Below, piece by piece: positions 10,142 to 18,463 of a stretch of DNA of 64,000 bases. A program made the position numbers and the translations under genes. Every line of letters starts with the position of its first letter. Positions within the stretch are counted from its first letter, which is position 1. Source of the stretch: JBGPEQ01 sp035518775 (GTDB lineage: Bacteria > Pseudomonadota > Alphaproteobacteria > Dongiales > Dongiaceae); NCBI GenBank assembly GCA_035518775.1, contig DATIXH010000301.1, positions 1-64,000 on the forward strand. Direction: 5' to 3'. The notes under the pieces were generated by a model that made no database searches, had not been told where the DNA came from, and saw nothing but the letters and a program-made list of their open reading frames with translations.

Positions 10142-10555
10142 TTGGCCCGGGCCCTCCGCATCCTGCTGATCGAGGACGATCGCGAGATCGCGCGCGCGCT
10201 CCTGCTCCGGCTGAAGGCGGTCGGCCACGATCCTTTCGCCATGCACGAAGGCGGCAGCGGCCTGGCGGCCGCCCTCGCGACGATTCCCGACCTTATTGTC
10301 CTCGACTTGCGGCTGCCCGACATGGACGGCTTCGCCGTGCTGCAGCAGCTCCAGCAGCACGAGGTCGCCCGCCTCATTCCCGTCATCGTCGTGTCCGCGA
10401 ACGTCGCGGAGCGCGCCAAGCGCGAGGCCATGCTCCTCGGCGCCCACTGCTTCATCGAGAAGCCCTACGATTTCCGCAAGCTGGTGGCGGCCATCGACCG
10501 CGCCGCCAGCGCCGGCCGGCCGGAGCCCGCCGGCGCGCCCGCTGCTGCACCGTGA
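10142..10555 (+). CDS. Single-domain response regulator
   Basis: 137-aa CheY-like receiver without output domain. Acidic pair ED11-12, phosphoacceptor D55 (LIVLDLRLPDMDGF), the conserved Ser in VVSANV, and K107 (IEKPYD) are present. The last 20 residues are a Pro/Ala tail. The TTG start at 10142 follows GGGAGAGAG with good spacing and lies 11 bp after the kinase stop codon. It is very likely the first phosphorelay partner of that kinase. Confidence 0.9.
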   Translation: MARALRILLIEDDREIARALLLRLKAVGHDPFAMHEGGSGLAAALATIPDLIVLDLRLPDMDGFAVLQQLQQHEVARLIPVIVVSANVAERAKREAMLLGAHCFIEKPYDFRKLVAAIDRAASAGRPEPAGAPAAAP

Positions 10556-10564
10556 GGCCCGGCG

Positions 10565-11437
10565 ATGCGCGGTAGGCTGGTCCTGATCGCCGACGACGAC
10601 GCCGATTTCCTGACGGCGCTGGCGCAGCGCTGCAAGGCCCTGGGGCTGAGCGTGCAGGTCGCGGCCGACGGGCTCGCCGCCCTCGCGACCATCGTGCGCG
10701 AGGATCCGGACCTCGTCATCCTCGACATCGACATGCCCGCGGTCGGCGGCATCGACGTCGCGCAGAAGCTGCTGGGCGATCCCACGCTGCGCCCGATCCG
10801 CGTGATCTTTTGCACCGGCCAATCCGACCCGGCGACCATCGAGCGCTGCAAGGCGCTCGGCGCTCACTACGTCACGAAGGGAGCCGACGCCTGGCCGCAG
10901 CTCAAGACGATCATCTGCCAGGTGCTGGCGATGTCGGATGATGCAACCGAGGCCGCACCTGAAGCGCCCACGACGATTGCGCCCGCCGCGGCCGAGCCGC
11001 CGCCGGCGGCGCTTCCCAAGGTCCTGTTCGTCGATGACGACGCAGACATGCGGCGCGTCATGCAGATCCGCCTGCGCGCCTGCGGCATCGACGTTCACGC
11101 CGCATCGACGGCCATGCAGGCGCTGTGGATCGCGATGAAAGAGGTACCCGATGTCATCATCACGGACTACCACATGCCCGAAGGCTCCGGGCAGTACCTG
11201 CTCGGACGCCTGAAGGGCACGCCGATGCTCAAGGACATCCCGGTCATCATGCTGACGGGCGCGCGTATCGGCAACGACCGCGATTTCGCCCTCGAGCGCC
11301 GCTTCCTCGGCGAATATCGCGCGGCAGCGTTCCTGTCGAAGCCCGTCGATCTCGACGTCCTGCTCGGCGTCCTCTCCGACCATATCGCGATCGACCCAGA
11401 GGTTGCGCGCAACGCCGCGAAGCTGCGGCGGCGCTAA
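10565..11437 (+). CDS. Tandem double-receiver response regulator
   Basis: 290 aa with two receiver domains and no DNA-binding or enzymatic output. Domain 1 (about 5-122) has D54 (VILDIDMPAVGG) and a TKG lysine at 105 where most receivers have KP. An Ala/Pro linker (about 126-150) leads to domain 2 (152-272) with VDDDADMRR, D201 (IITDYHMPEGSG) and K259 (LSKPVD). It starts 9 bp after the previous gene. It may act as a phosphate sink, relay or protein-interaction output. The last 4 bp overlap the convergent potA-like gene. Confidence 0.88.
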   Translation: MRGRLVLIADDDADFLTALAQRCKALGLSVQVAADGLAALATIVREDPDLVILDIDMPAVGGIDVAQKLLGDPTLRPIRVIFCTGQSDPATIERCKALGAHYVTKGADAWPQLKTIICQVLAMSDDATEAAPEAPTTIAPAAAEPPPAALPKVLFVDDDADMRRVMQIRLRACGIDVHAASTAMQALWIAMKEVPDVIITDYHMPEGSGQYLLGRLKGTPMLKDIPVIMLTGARIGNDRDFALERRFLGEYRAAAFLSKPVDLDVLLGVLSDHIAIDPEVARNAAKLRRR

Positions 11438-12525
11438 TCCCCGATCACCCGCTGGTCCGCGAACGCCCAGCCGATCTTCACCGGCTGGTTGAGCGACAGC
11501 GAGCGCCGCAAGGCCGTGTCCGTGTTGTGTACGGTGACGCGCTGCCCGGTCGGCAGGGCTACCACATACTTCACGAAGGCGCCGAGATAGATCATGTCCG
11601 CCAGCGTGCCCTCGAGGATCACATCGGCGGTGAGCCCGTCGGACGAGAGCCGCAGGGCCTCCGGCCGCACCACGACGGTCACGGCGCCGTCCGGGCCTGT
11701 GGAGGGGATGCGGGCGCCCGCCTCGAGCGTCACCAAGCCCTGGGCGCGCTGCGCCGCGAACACGTTCGCCTCGCCGATGAAGGTGGAGACGAAGCGGGTC
11801 CTGGGCGCGGCATAGATCTCCTCGGGCCCGCCTTCCTGCACGAGCGCGCCCTGGTCCATGACGGCGATGCGGTTGGCGAGGCCGAGCGCCTCGCCCTGGT
11901 CGTGCGTGACGAACACGAAGGTGCCGCCGATCTGCTGATGGATGCGGCGCAGCTCCTCCTGCATGGCCTGGCGCAACTTGAGGTCGAGGGCGGCCAGCGG
12001 CTCGTCGAGCAGCAGCACGCGCGGCCGCATGATGAGCGCGCGGGCCAGGGCCACGCGCTGCTGCTGGCCGCCCGACAGCTGATCGATGGAGCGGTTGACG
12101 AACTCCTCCAGCCGCACCAGCGCGATGGCCTCGTCGACGCGCCGGCGGATCTCGTCCGGCGGACGCTTCGCGGTGCGCAGGCCATAGGCGATGTTCTGCC
12201 GCACGGTCATGTGCGGGAACAGGCCATAGCCCTGGAAGACGGTGTTGGTCGGCCGCCGCTCCGGCCCCCAGGCCGTCATGTCCTGCCCGTCGATCTCGAC
12301 GATGCCGGTGGTCGGCGCGACGAACCCTCCGATGATGCGCAGCAACGTCGTCTTGCCACAGCCGGACGGTCCGAGGATGGCCAGGAAGTCTCCGCGCCGG
12401 ATGTCGAGGTCCAGCTGCTGCACCGCCACCGTGCTTCCGTAGCGCTTGGAGATGCCCCGCAGGCGCACGAGCAGATCGTCACCGGCGACCGGGGTGGCGA
12501 CCGCTTGGGCCTTGTTCTCGTTCAT
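11434..12525 (-). CDS. ABC transporter ATPase, PotA/spermidine-putrescine type (orphan)
   Basis: 363-aa ATPase starting MNENKAQAVATPVAGDDLLV; GGGAG lies just upstream of this ATG on the minus strand, which decides the start against a longer frame to 12639. Walker A GPSGCGKTT, signature LSGGQQQRV, Walker B LLLDEPLAALD and H-loop FVFVTHD are intact, with a TOBE domain (VVVRPEALRLS) and the typical PotA end GWAFADQRVIG. PotA proteins energise polyamine or thiamine-type uptake. No cognate permease or binding protein is in the neighbourhood, so its partners are encoded elsewhere or lost. Confidence 0.88.
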   Translation of the reverse strand: MNENKAQAVATPVAGDDLLVRLRGISKRYGSTVAVQQLDLDIRRGDFLAILGPSGCGKTTLLRIIGGFVAPTTGIVEIDGQDMTAWGPERRPTNTVFQGYGLFPHMTVRQNIAYGLRTAKRPPDEIRRRVDEAIALVRLEEFVNRSIDQLSGGQQQRVALARALIMRPRVLLLDEPLAALDLKLRQAMQEELRRIHQQIGGTFVFVTHDQGEALGLANRIAVMDQGALVQEGGPEEIYAAPRTRFVSTFIGEANVFAAQRAQGLVTLEAGARIPSTGPDGAVTVVVRPEALRLSSDGLTADVILEGTLADMIYLGAFVKYVVALPTGQRVTVHNTDTALRRSLSLNQPVKIGWAFADQRVIGD

Positions 12526-12730
12526 TGCTACTCCCTGTTGCCGCGGATGATCGGAGAGCGCGCGCTCTTTGTCCAGCCGAGGGCGCGGAGGCGGATCTGG
12601 AACAATCGGGCAACTCGCGCCCATTAACCGACTCTTCATCCGGCCAAATTAAGAAAGGTGGACGAGCCCGCCCCCGCCCGGCCCGGATCAGAGCGCAGGT
12701 CCTGCAACCCGAACTGGACAAAGGATTCCT

Positions 12731-13453
12731 ATGCGACCCGCCACCGTCATGATCGTCGATGATGACCGCGATCTCGCCGAGAGCCTGGCCGAGATGCTCG
12801 AGCTCCAGGGCCACAGCGTGCAAGTCGCCTCCAACGGGCAGGAGGCGGTCGAGCGCCACCGCAAGAGCGAGTTCGACATCACCTTCATGGACGTGCGCAT
12901 GCCCGTGATGAACGGCGTCGACAGCTTCTTCGCCATCCGAGCGCTGCGGCCGGATGCCAAGGTCGTGCTGATGACCGGCTACGAGGAGTCGATGGTGGCG
13001 CGCGCGTTGGCCGCCGGCGCCCTCGGCCTCCTGACCAAGCCGTTCCAGATGGACGACCTGCTGACGAAGCTCGCCGACGCCACGCGCCCGGTCGTGCTGG
13101 TCGCCGACGACGACGCCGATTTCGTCGAGAGCCTTGCCGACCTGTTGCACGCCCGCGGCTACAAGGCCGCGATCGCCTCGACCGGCGCCGATGCCGTCAA
13201 GCGCGTCAAAGAGGGCAGCGTCGGCGTGCTTATCCTCGATCTGCGCATGCCCATCATGAACGGCCTCGAGGTCTACGAGGAACTGCGCAAGCAGGGCAAC
13301 GCGCCGCCCACCATCATCGTCACCGGCCACGCCGCCGATGCTCAAGACAGCCTGGTCGCGCTGCGCGCCATGTCCGTGAGCGACTGCGTCGAGAAGCCGA
13401 TCGATCCGACGATCCTGCTCGACAAGATCTCGCGCCTGCTCGCCGCGGCCTAG
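12731..13453 (+). CDS. Tandem double-receiver response regulator
   Basis: 240 aa consisting only of two receiver domains. Domain 1: VDDDRDLAES, D54 (TFMDVRMPVMNG), conserved Thr in LMTGYEE, K103 (LTKPFQ). Domain 2: VADDDADFVES, D170 (LILDLRMPIMNG), T in IVTGHAA, K222 (EKPIDP). Both have every residue needed for phosphorylation. It is separated from the kinase cluster by the potA-like gene but is close in type to the 10565-11437 protein. A strong hairpin follows at 13477-13504. Confidence 0.9.
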   Translation: MRPATVMIVDDDRDLAESLAEMLELQGHSVQVASNGQEAVERHRKSEFDITFMDVRMPVMNGVDSFFAIRALRPDAKVVLMTGYEESMVARALAAGALGLLTKPFQMDDLLTKLADATRPVVLVADDDADFVESLADLLHARGYKAAIASTGADAVKRVKEGSVGVLILDLRMPIMNGLEVYEELRKQGNAPPTIIVTGHAADAQDSLVALRAMSVSDCVEKPIDPTILLDKISRLLAAA

Positions 13454-13476
13454 CGGACGCCAGGCGCTTCCTTCGC

Positions 13477-13504
13477 AAGGGGCGGGCCGCGAGGCCCGCC
13501 CCTT
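13477..13504. terminator. Hairpin terminator or palindrome after the receiver gene
   Basis: Perfect 12-bp inverted repeat: arm AAGGGGCGGGCC at 13477-13488, tetraloop GCGA, complementary arm at 13493-13504. It lies 24 bp after the stop codon and is followed by CGTGCTTG, only weakly T-rich. It may terminate transcription, but it also belongs to the GGGGCGGG-type palindromes seen elsewhere in the window. Confidence 0.6.
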
Positions 13505-13568
13505 CGTGCTTGACGGCCGTCTGCCGTTGGCGGTGGACTCGCGGTCTGGGCGATCGCGGGAGGAACCG

Positions 13569-14468
13569 ATGGCGCGGCCGGAATGCGTGTTCGAGGCGAA
13601 GGATTGGCTGGGCGAGGCGCCGTGCTGGCACCCGCGCGAGCAGGCGCTCTACTGGGCCGACGTGCCCTCCAAGAAACTCAAGCGTTGGCATCCGGCGAGC
13701 GGCGCGTATAAGAGCTGGGACATGCCGGAGATGGTCACGGCGATTTCCGTCCGCCGGAAGGGCGGCCTGATCATCGCTTCCCACACCGGCATCGATTTCT
13801 TCGACCCCGCGACAGGCCGTGCTAACCGCTTCTGTGCACCCGAGCAGGACAAGCCGAAGAACCGCTCCAACGACGGCAAATGCGATCGTCGCGGCCGCTT
13901 CTGGTACGGCACCATGATGAACAACTTTGCCGCGGACATGGGCGAGCAGCCGATCACCGGCAAGACCGGCAGTCTCTACCGCATCGACGCCGACGGCTCC
14001 GCTCACAGCGCTGATCAGGGCATCGGCATCTCGAACACGCTGGCCTGGAGCCCCGACGACAAGACCTTCTATTTCGCCGACACTCTCGATGCCGTCTATG
14101 CCTACGACTTCGACGCCGCCGCCGGTCGGGTCAGCAACCGGCGCACCTTCGGCAAGCTCGATACCACGCAATACGGCCATCCCGATGGCTCCACCATCGA
14201 CGCCGACGGCTTCCTGTGGAACGCGCGCTGGGACGGCGGCTGCCTGGTCCGCTGGTCGCCTGACGGCAAGGTCGACCGGATTGTGAAATTACCCTGTCGT
14301 CGCGTTACCAGCTGCATCTTCGGCGGCCCGGACCTCGCCACCCTTTACATCACCACCGTGCGCTACGGTCTTAGCGATGCCGACTTGGCGGAGCAGCCGT
14401 TCGCCGGCGGCCTGTTCGCCCTCGACGCCGGCGTGAAGGGCATCCCGGACGGCGAGTTCGCGGGCTAG
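13569..14468 (+). CDS. SMP-30/gluconolactonase family protein
   Basis: 299-aa six-bladed beta-propeller lactonase. It starts MARPECVFEAKDWLGEAPCW; GLGEAP-type Glu is present, as are RSNDGKCDRRGRFWYGTM (metal and substrate site Asn/Asp), GISNTLAWSPDDKTFYFADT, and PDGSTIDADGFLWNARWDGG. These are the conserved segments of sugar-lactone hydrolases such as gluconolactonase or L-arabinolactonase. ATG 13569 has GGGAGGAAC upstream, preferred over the longer frame from 13506. It likely acts in an oxidative sugar pathway; no pathway partner is adjacent. Confidence 0.9.
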   Translation: MARPECVFEAKDWLGEAPCWHPREQALYWADVPSKKLKRWHPASGAYKSWDMPEMVTAISVRRKGGLIIASHTGIDFFDPATGRANRFCAPEQDKPKNRSNDGKCDRRGRFWYGTMMNNFAADMGEQPITGKTGSLYRIDADGSAHSADQGIGISNTLAWSPDDKTFYFADTLDAVYAYDFDAAAGRVSNRRTFGKLDTTQYGHPDGSTIDADGFLWNARWDGGCLVRWSPDGKVDRIVKLPCRRVTSCIFGGPDLATLYITTVRYGLSDADLAEQPFAGGLFALDAGVKGIPDGEFAG

Positions 14469-14478
14469 CGCGCCGCCG

Positions 14479-15825
14479 TCACTGCCACAGCTTCTGCCAC
14501 CAGGACGTGTCGGGGTCCTCGTCCTCTCTGCCGGTCGGCCCGGACTGCGCCTTGACCTTCGCGAGGATCTCGTCGTAGCGCCACCCGGTGAGGGCCGCCA
14601 GCGTGGCCGCCTCTTGGCTCAGGCGAATGCGGAGCTTGTTCCGATAGGTCTCGCCGTCCGGGCAAGTCAGCCTCCCGAAGAAGGGATGCTGCAGGATGTA
14701 GCGGCCCTGGAAGGTGGAGGTATCGCGCGTCTCCATCAGCATCAGATCCTCGGGGAAATGCGCGCGGTCGTAGCGGACGTGCAGCCGGGTGGCGAAGACC
14801 TGAAGCCGGCCTGGCGACTGGCCGCTCGCGTCGCTCACCCAGCGCGCCCCGAGCTTGTTCAGCTCCTCGGCCGTCAGCGGGTCGGCGGCGCAGGGGTCGC
14901 ACCAGCTGAGGTCCCAGGCATACTCCTGGAATACCACCTGCATGTCCGTTTGCTCGACCGCCCGGTCGAATGTCGCCTTGTAGAAGTCGGCGAACGAGCC
15001 CTTCACATAGGTCGGGATGGCAAGGTCGCTGGGCACCTTCATCGTGCGGTAGTTGCTGGTCTCGACCCGTCCGTGGCGCGCGAGGGCGAAGACGAACAGG
15101 TCCTGCGGGCCGGCCGCGTTCACGGTCCCCAACCGGATCGGCAGCATGAACTTTGGCGATTGATAGGAGACCTGCAGCGGCCGCAGGAAAGTCGCGCCCA
15201 GCCGCTGCTGCTCGCCGAGGTTCACCTTGGCGACGAAGAACCGCATCTTCTGCTTGATGTAGCTGCCGAGCACGTCGGCGGCGCCGTCGGGGATGCGGTA
15301 GCCGCTCTCCGTCAGAAAGGTGACGAGACCGTCGCTCTCTTGAGCGGAGAGAATGGCGATGTCGTACTCGCCGACCGTATAGGTAGCTTCGACGGTGACG
15401 CCGAGCGAATTGGCGCGTCGCCGTATCGTCGCGCTGGCGTCTTCCTCGATCGCGGCCGGGGCTGCCAACATGTAGGCAACTGGCGGGCTGCACGGATCAT
15501 TGTCGAAATACTCGACCAGCCGTGGCGCGGTGAAGGCGTCGAGATGGTCGACCAGCGCCGGTTCGACGACGCCGATCTGGTCGCGCTCGATGAAGGTCGG
15601 CACGGGTACGACGAGGGCGAACTCGCGCGGATCGCCCTCGTAGTCGCTGGCCATGGTGATGACGGTCTTGCCGGCGTCCCAGGCCAGCACCACCTTCGAG
15701 GCCTTGTTGTAGAGCTTGGAATCGGCCTTGGCGACGTAGAAGCCGCAGAAGGCCTGCGCCGCCGGCGCCGACAGCGCGACGGCGATGGCGACCAAGAGCG
15801 CGACGAGCGAAGCGCGGAGAGTCAT
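14479..15825 (-). CDS. DUF2330 family secreted or membrane-anchored protein
   Basis: 448 aa with a clear signal peptide (MTLRASLVALLVAIAVALSAPAAQA, cleavage before FCGFYV). The mature start FCGFYVAKADSKLYNKASKVVL is typical of DUF2330 proteins, which have a periplasmic domain of unknown function. Cysteines occur in CGFY, NDPCSPP and SWCDPCAADP. The ATG at 15825 follows GGAGGA on the minus strand; upstream in-frame codons belong to the overlapping neighbour. It overlaps the RnfD-like gene by 4 bp, so the two are translationally coupled and probably work together at the membrane. Confidence 0.82.
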   Translation of the reverse strand: MTLRASLVALLVAIAVALSAPAAQAFCGFYVAKADSKLYNKASKVVLAWDAGKTVITMASDYEGDPREFALVVPVPTFIERDQIGVVEPALVDHLDAFTAPRLVEYFDNDPCSPPVAYMLAAPAAIEEDASATIRRRANSLGVTVEATYTVGEYDIAILSAQESDGLVTFLTESGYRIPDGAADVLGSYIKQKMRFFVAKVNLGEQQRLGATFLRPLQVSYQSPKFMLPIRLGTVNAAGPQDLFVFALARHGRVETSNYRTMKVPSDLAIPTYVKGSFADFYKATFDRAVEQTDMQVVFQEYAWDLSWCDPCAADPLTAEELNKLGARWVSDASGQSPGRLQVFATRLHVRYDRAHFPEDLMLMETRDTSTFQGRYILQHPFFGRLTCPDGETYRNKLRIRLSQEAATLAALTGWRYDEILAKVKAQSGPTGREDEDPDTSWWQKLWQ

Positions 15826-16685
15826 GCTTGTCCTCCAGGAGTTGCTGCCGGCACCCATTGGTGACGGGGCGCCGGCAGAAGCCGGTCGATGGGCCACACG
15901 GCGAGCGCGAGCAGCGCCAGGGCGAGGTAGAGCCCCGGCCGCACTTGCGCGAAGAAGATGAAGTAGTGGGCAAGCCCGGCCACGGCGGCGGCGAAGATCA
16001 GCCGTCCCAGCCGCGAGTCCGGAATCGTCTTGGGATCCGAGATCATGAAGAAGGCGAACAGCAGCAGCGAGCCGCTCTCCAGCTGGTGCACGGGGATCGC
16101 CAGAGGGTCGCCGAGCCAGAGCGCCCGCGCCAGCAGCAAGCCCGCATGGGCAAGGAGGAAGAAAATCGTGACGTCAGCGCGCCGTGCCCGCTGCAGCACC
16201 ATGATGCCGAGAAAGCCGAGCAAGGCCGCGAACCACAGCTCCGCGCCCCACTGCCCGGGCGTCACCCAGGCCCGGCCGCTGCCGAAGACGAGCGCCACGA
16301 TTGCGATGGTGGCGGGGTTGAACAGGTGCTTGCCGTCGATCCGGATGAGGAACTTGGAGCCGACGGCGATGACGGCCGCCAGCGCGTAAAGCCAGAGCGA
16401 GTCGGTCCGCAACAGCAACGAGAGCGAGAACGAGGTGATGAGGGCGCTGCGCAGCTCGACCGGGATGCCCACGATCCGGCTCGCCGCAATCTGGGTGAGG
16501 CAGCAGGTGGCTATCAGCACGGCGCAGGCCCGCGGGTCGGCTCCGAAGTCGAGCCAGATCAGGTTGAGCGTCAGCAGCGTGGCCAGCGATGCGATCTGAT
16601 AATGCCGGGCATCGACCAGCCAGCCTCGCCAGCGCGGCGACAGCGCAAGAGATCCCCACATCGCCCGGCGATCCTGCTCTCCCAT
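15822..16685 (-). CDS. RnfD/NqrB-like integral membrane protein
   Basis: 287 aa with about eight to nine membrane segments. Motifs of the NQR2/RnfD/RnfE family are visible: GKHLFNPATIAIVALV, and SDPKTIPDSRLGRLIFA near the C-terminus. In Rnf and Nqr complexes this subunit carries flavin and takes part in ion-linked electron transfer. No other Rnf or Nqr subunit is in the window, and the partner gene encodes a DUF2330 protein, so a stand-alone role is more likely than a full Rnf complex. The typical flavin-linking Thr cannot be assigned with confidence. Confidence 0.8.
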   Translation of the reverse strand: MGEQDRRAMWGSLALSPRWRGWLVDARHYQIASLATLLTLNLIWLDFGADPRACAVLIATCCLTQIAASRIVGIPVELRSALITSFSLSLLLRTDSLWLYALAAVIAVGSKFLIRIDGKHLFNPATIAIVALVFGSGRAWVTPGQWGAELWFAALLGFLGIMVLQRARRADVTIFFLLAHAGLLLARALWLGDPLAIPVHQLESGSLLLFAFFMISDPKTIPDSRLGRLIFAAAVAGLAHYFIFFAQVRPGLYLALALLALAVWPIDRLLPAPRHQWVPAATPGGQA

Positions 16686-16782
16686 TGTGTCCGAAACGAG
16701 GCCGGCGCCCCGCTCTGATCAACTATGCCGCCATCGCCCCGCCCCGATGCCACGCCGTTTGAACGAAGCGCAAAGATTCTTT

Positions 16783-16878
16783 TAGGGGCGGGCTGCGCCC
16801 GCCCGTCCATCCACCGCACGGCACTTGGCGGTGACGACCGGATTTGTCCGCTGCACGGGCGGGCGCAGCCCGCCCCTA
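16783..16878. repeat. Long inverted repeat of the TAGGGGCG family
   Basis: Perfect 24-bp inverted repeat: left arm 16783-16806 (starts TAGGGGCGGGC), right arm 16855-16878, loop 48 bp. Each arm is itself a hairpin (GGGCGGGC, TGC, GCCCGCCC), so the element can fold in two ways. It sits in the gap between the RnfD-like and RidA genes. It is related in design, not full sequence, to 57500-57571 and to a hairpin in the array at 44 kb. Confidence 0.8.
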
Positions 16879-16883
16879 CGATA

Positions 16884-17339
16884 CTACCGCTGGCGACGCG
16901 CGCGCTTGGCCGGCGCCCGCTTCTTTGCCTTCGCCTTGGGCTTCGGCCGGCCCGCCGCCTGGCTGCGGCCGCCGACATGCGCGTACGCCACGACCTCGAT
17001 CTTGGCGCCCGGCACCATCAGGTTGGCCACGATGGTGGCGCGGTTAGGGTAGGGCGGCTTGAACGACCGGGCGTAGACCTCGTTCATGCCCGGGAAGTCC
17101 GTGGGATCGGGCAGGTAGACCAGCACCTGCGTGACGTCGTCCATGCTGCCCCCGGCGGCCTCGACCGTGCGCCGCAGGTTGGAGAGCGTCAGCTCGGCCT
17201 GGGTGCGGATGTCGCCGGTCTCGATCGAGCCGTCCTCGCGGTTGGGAATCTGCGCCGTGTAGAGGATGCCGTCGGCGGTCGTTGCCCATTCGAGCGGCGC
17301 GCTCACGGCCGGCAGATGCGTCTTCACAGGCTTGCGCAT
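16884..17339 (-). CDS. RidA/YjgF family protein with basic C-terminal tail
   Basis: 151 aa. The first about 125 residues match the RidA fold: ILYTAQIPNREDGSIETGDIRTQ, VTQVLVYLPDPTDFPGMNEVY, and PNRATIVANLMVPGAKIEVVAYA with the conserved Arg and Glu-like residues of the trimer cleft. RidA deaminates reactive enamines/imines or related compounds. The last about 20 residues are very rich in Lys, Arg and Ala (KPKAKAKKRAPAKRARRQR), which is not part of the fold and resembles nucleic-acid-binding tails. It is divergent from the solute-binding gene at 17484. Confidence 0.85.
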   Translation of the reverse strand: MRKPVKTHLPAVSAPLEWATTADGILYTAQIPNREDGSIETGDIRTQAELTLSNLRRTVEAAGGSMDDVTQVLVYLPDPTDFPGMNEVYARSFKPPYPNRATIVANLMVPGAKIEVVAYAHVGGRSQAAGRPKPKAKAKKRAPAKRARRQR

Positions 17340-17390
17340 TGGTTCCCCCTCGCGTTTCGACTCGGCGCATTTTGTATGCGCGCTGCATTA

Positions 17391-17420
17391 TTGACACCCC
17401 CGCGCGAAAGCTCAAGAGTA
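17391..17420 (+). promoter_or_regulatory. Candidate promoter for the polar solute ABC operon
   Basis: A perfect -35 hexamer TTGACA at 17391-17396 is followed after 17-18 bp by a weak -10 (AAGAGT/AGAGTA). It lies 64 bp upstream of the binding-protein ATG and points toward it. Only the -35 is convincing. Confidence 0.35.
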
Positions 17421-17483
17421 GGGGACCAACGAACGCCTAAGGGGCCATACCCACAGGGCGATAACAGTGCGGGAGGTAACGCA

Positions 17484-18377
17484 ATGACCATGAGAGTAGG
17501 AAGGGCGATCTATGCCCTGGCGACGGCCGCCATCGCGGTCGGGCTGGCTGCTGGTCCGGCGCTGGCGCAGGTGAAGACGATCGAGCCGGGCAAGCTCAAC
17601 ATCGCCATGAACGGCGACATGCCGATGACGCAGCTGAAGGACGGGCAGCTCAGCGGCACCGATGGCGAGCTGATGGTCTACGTCGCCAAGAAGTTGGGGC
17701 TGGAGCCGGTGGTCCACCAGATGGACTGGGCGGCCGAGATCGAGGCCACCAAGCAGGGCAAGGTCGACATCATGCACGGCGCCATGGGCTGGATCGAGCC
17801 GCGCACCAAGATCATGAACCTGACCGATCCGATCTACTACTTCGGCACCCTGCTGGCGCAGAAGGAGGAGAACAACTTCCACAGCTTCGCCGACATGAAG
17901 GGCCACTCGGTCGGCACCGTCACCGGCTTCACGCTGGTGCCGGAGCTGAAGACCGTCGAAGGCATCGGCGAGGTGAAGCTCTACGACACCTCCGACGGCG
18001 TGCTGCAGGATCTCGTGGCCGGCCGCCTCGACATGGCGATCCTCGACCCGCCGCTGGTGCAGTGGGGCATCGTCAACCATCCGGAGTGGAAGCTGAAGCA
18101 GGTGCCGCTCGAGCCGATGCCGGACAAGTATCCGATCATGTCGACCAAATACAGCGTGATCTTCGGCGTCAACAAGGACGAGCCGGAGCTGGCCGCCGCC
18201 ATCAGCAAGATCATCGCCGAGGACATCTGGCCGAACTGCATCAACGTGAAGACCATGGCCAAGTACGGCATGGGCGACAAGGCGTGGTTCGTGCCGCCGG
18301 CCAACGATCCGCGCATCGGCGTCGATCGCGAGAAGGACTACAAGTCGCGGACGGCACCGGACTCGTGCTTCCAATAG
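17484..18377 (+). CDS. ABC transporter substrate-binding protein, family 3 (amino-acid type)
   Basis: 297 aa with signal peptide (MTMRVGRAIYALATAAIAVGLAAGPALA, cut before QVKTI). Family 3 features: GTDGELMVYVAKKLGLEPV, VDIMHGAMGWIEPRTKIMNLTDPIYYF, GHSVGTVTGFT, and VLQDLVAGRLDMAILD. GGGAGG stands 8 bp before ATG 17484; an open frame extending upstream to 16725 is not coding. A hairpin, two permeases and an ATPase follow. The ligand is probably an amino acid or related small polar compound. The mature protein has few Cys apart from NCIN and SCFQ near the end. Confidence 0.92.
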   Translation: MTMRVGRAIYALATAAIAVGLAAGPALAQVKTIEPGKLNIAMNGDMPMTQLKDGQLSGTDGELMVYVAKKLGLEPVVHQMDWAAEIEATKQGKVDIMHGAMGWIEPRTKIMNLTDPIYYFGTLLAQKEENNFHSFADMKGHSVGTVTGFTLVPELKTVEGIGEVKLYDTSDGVLQDLVAGRLDMAILDPPLVQWGIVNHPEWKLKQVPLEPMPDKYPIMSTKYSVIFGVNKDEPELAAAISKIIAEDIWPNCINVKTMAKYGMGDKAWFVPPANDPRIGVDREKDYKSRTAPDSCFQ

Positions 18378-18417
18378 CGTCCGGCGCGCGCGTCGCCGCG
18401 GCCGAGCGATAGATGCG

Positions 18418-18439
18418 GGGGCGGGCATTGTCCCGCCCC
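18418..18439 (+). terminator. Intra-operon hairpin (partial terminator or mRNA stabiliser)
   Basis: GGGGCGGG at 18418-18425 pairs perfectly with CCCGCCCC at 18432-18439 across a 6-nt loop. It has no T-tract. Position between the binding-protein gene and the ATPase gene fits the common arrangement that keeps binding-protein mRNA more abundant. Confidence 0.5.
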
Positions 18440-18463
18440 TGCCGTGTCTGAGGCGCGCCATCG

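Noticed and set aside
7911..10142. 743-aa minus-strand frame
   Set aside because: Antisense of the histidine kinase gene; a GC-rich shadow frame.
16725..17483. N-terminal extension of the solute-binding protein
   Set aside because: It crosses the palindrome and is antisense to the RidA gene. The signal peptide and ribosome site define the start at 17484.
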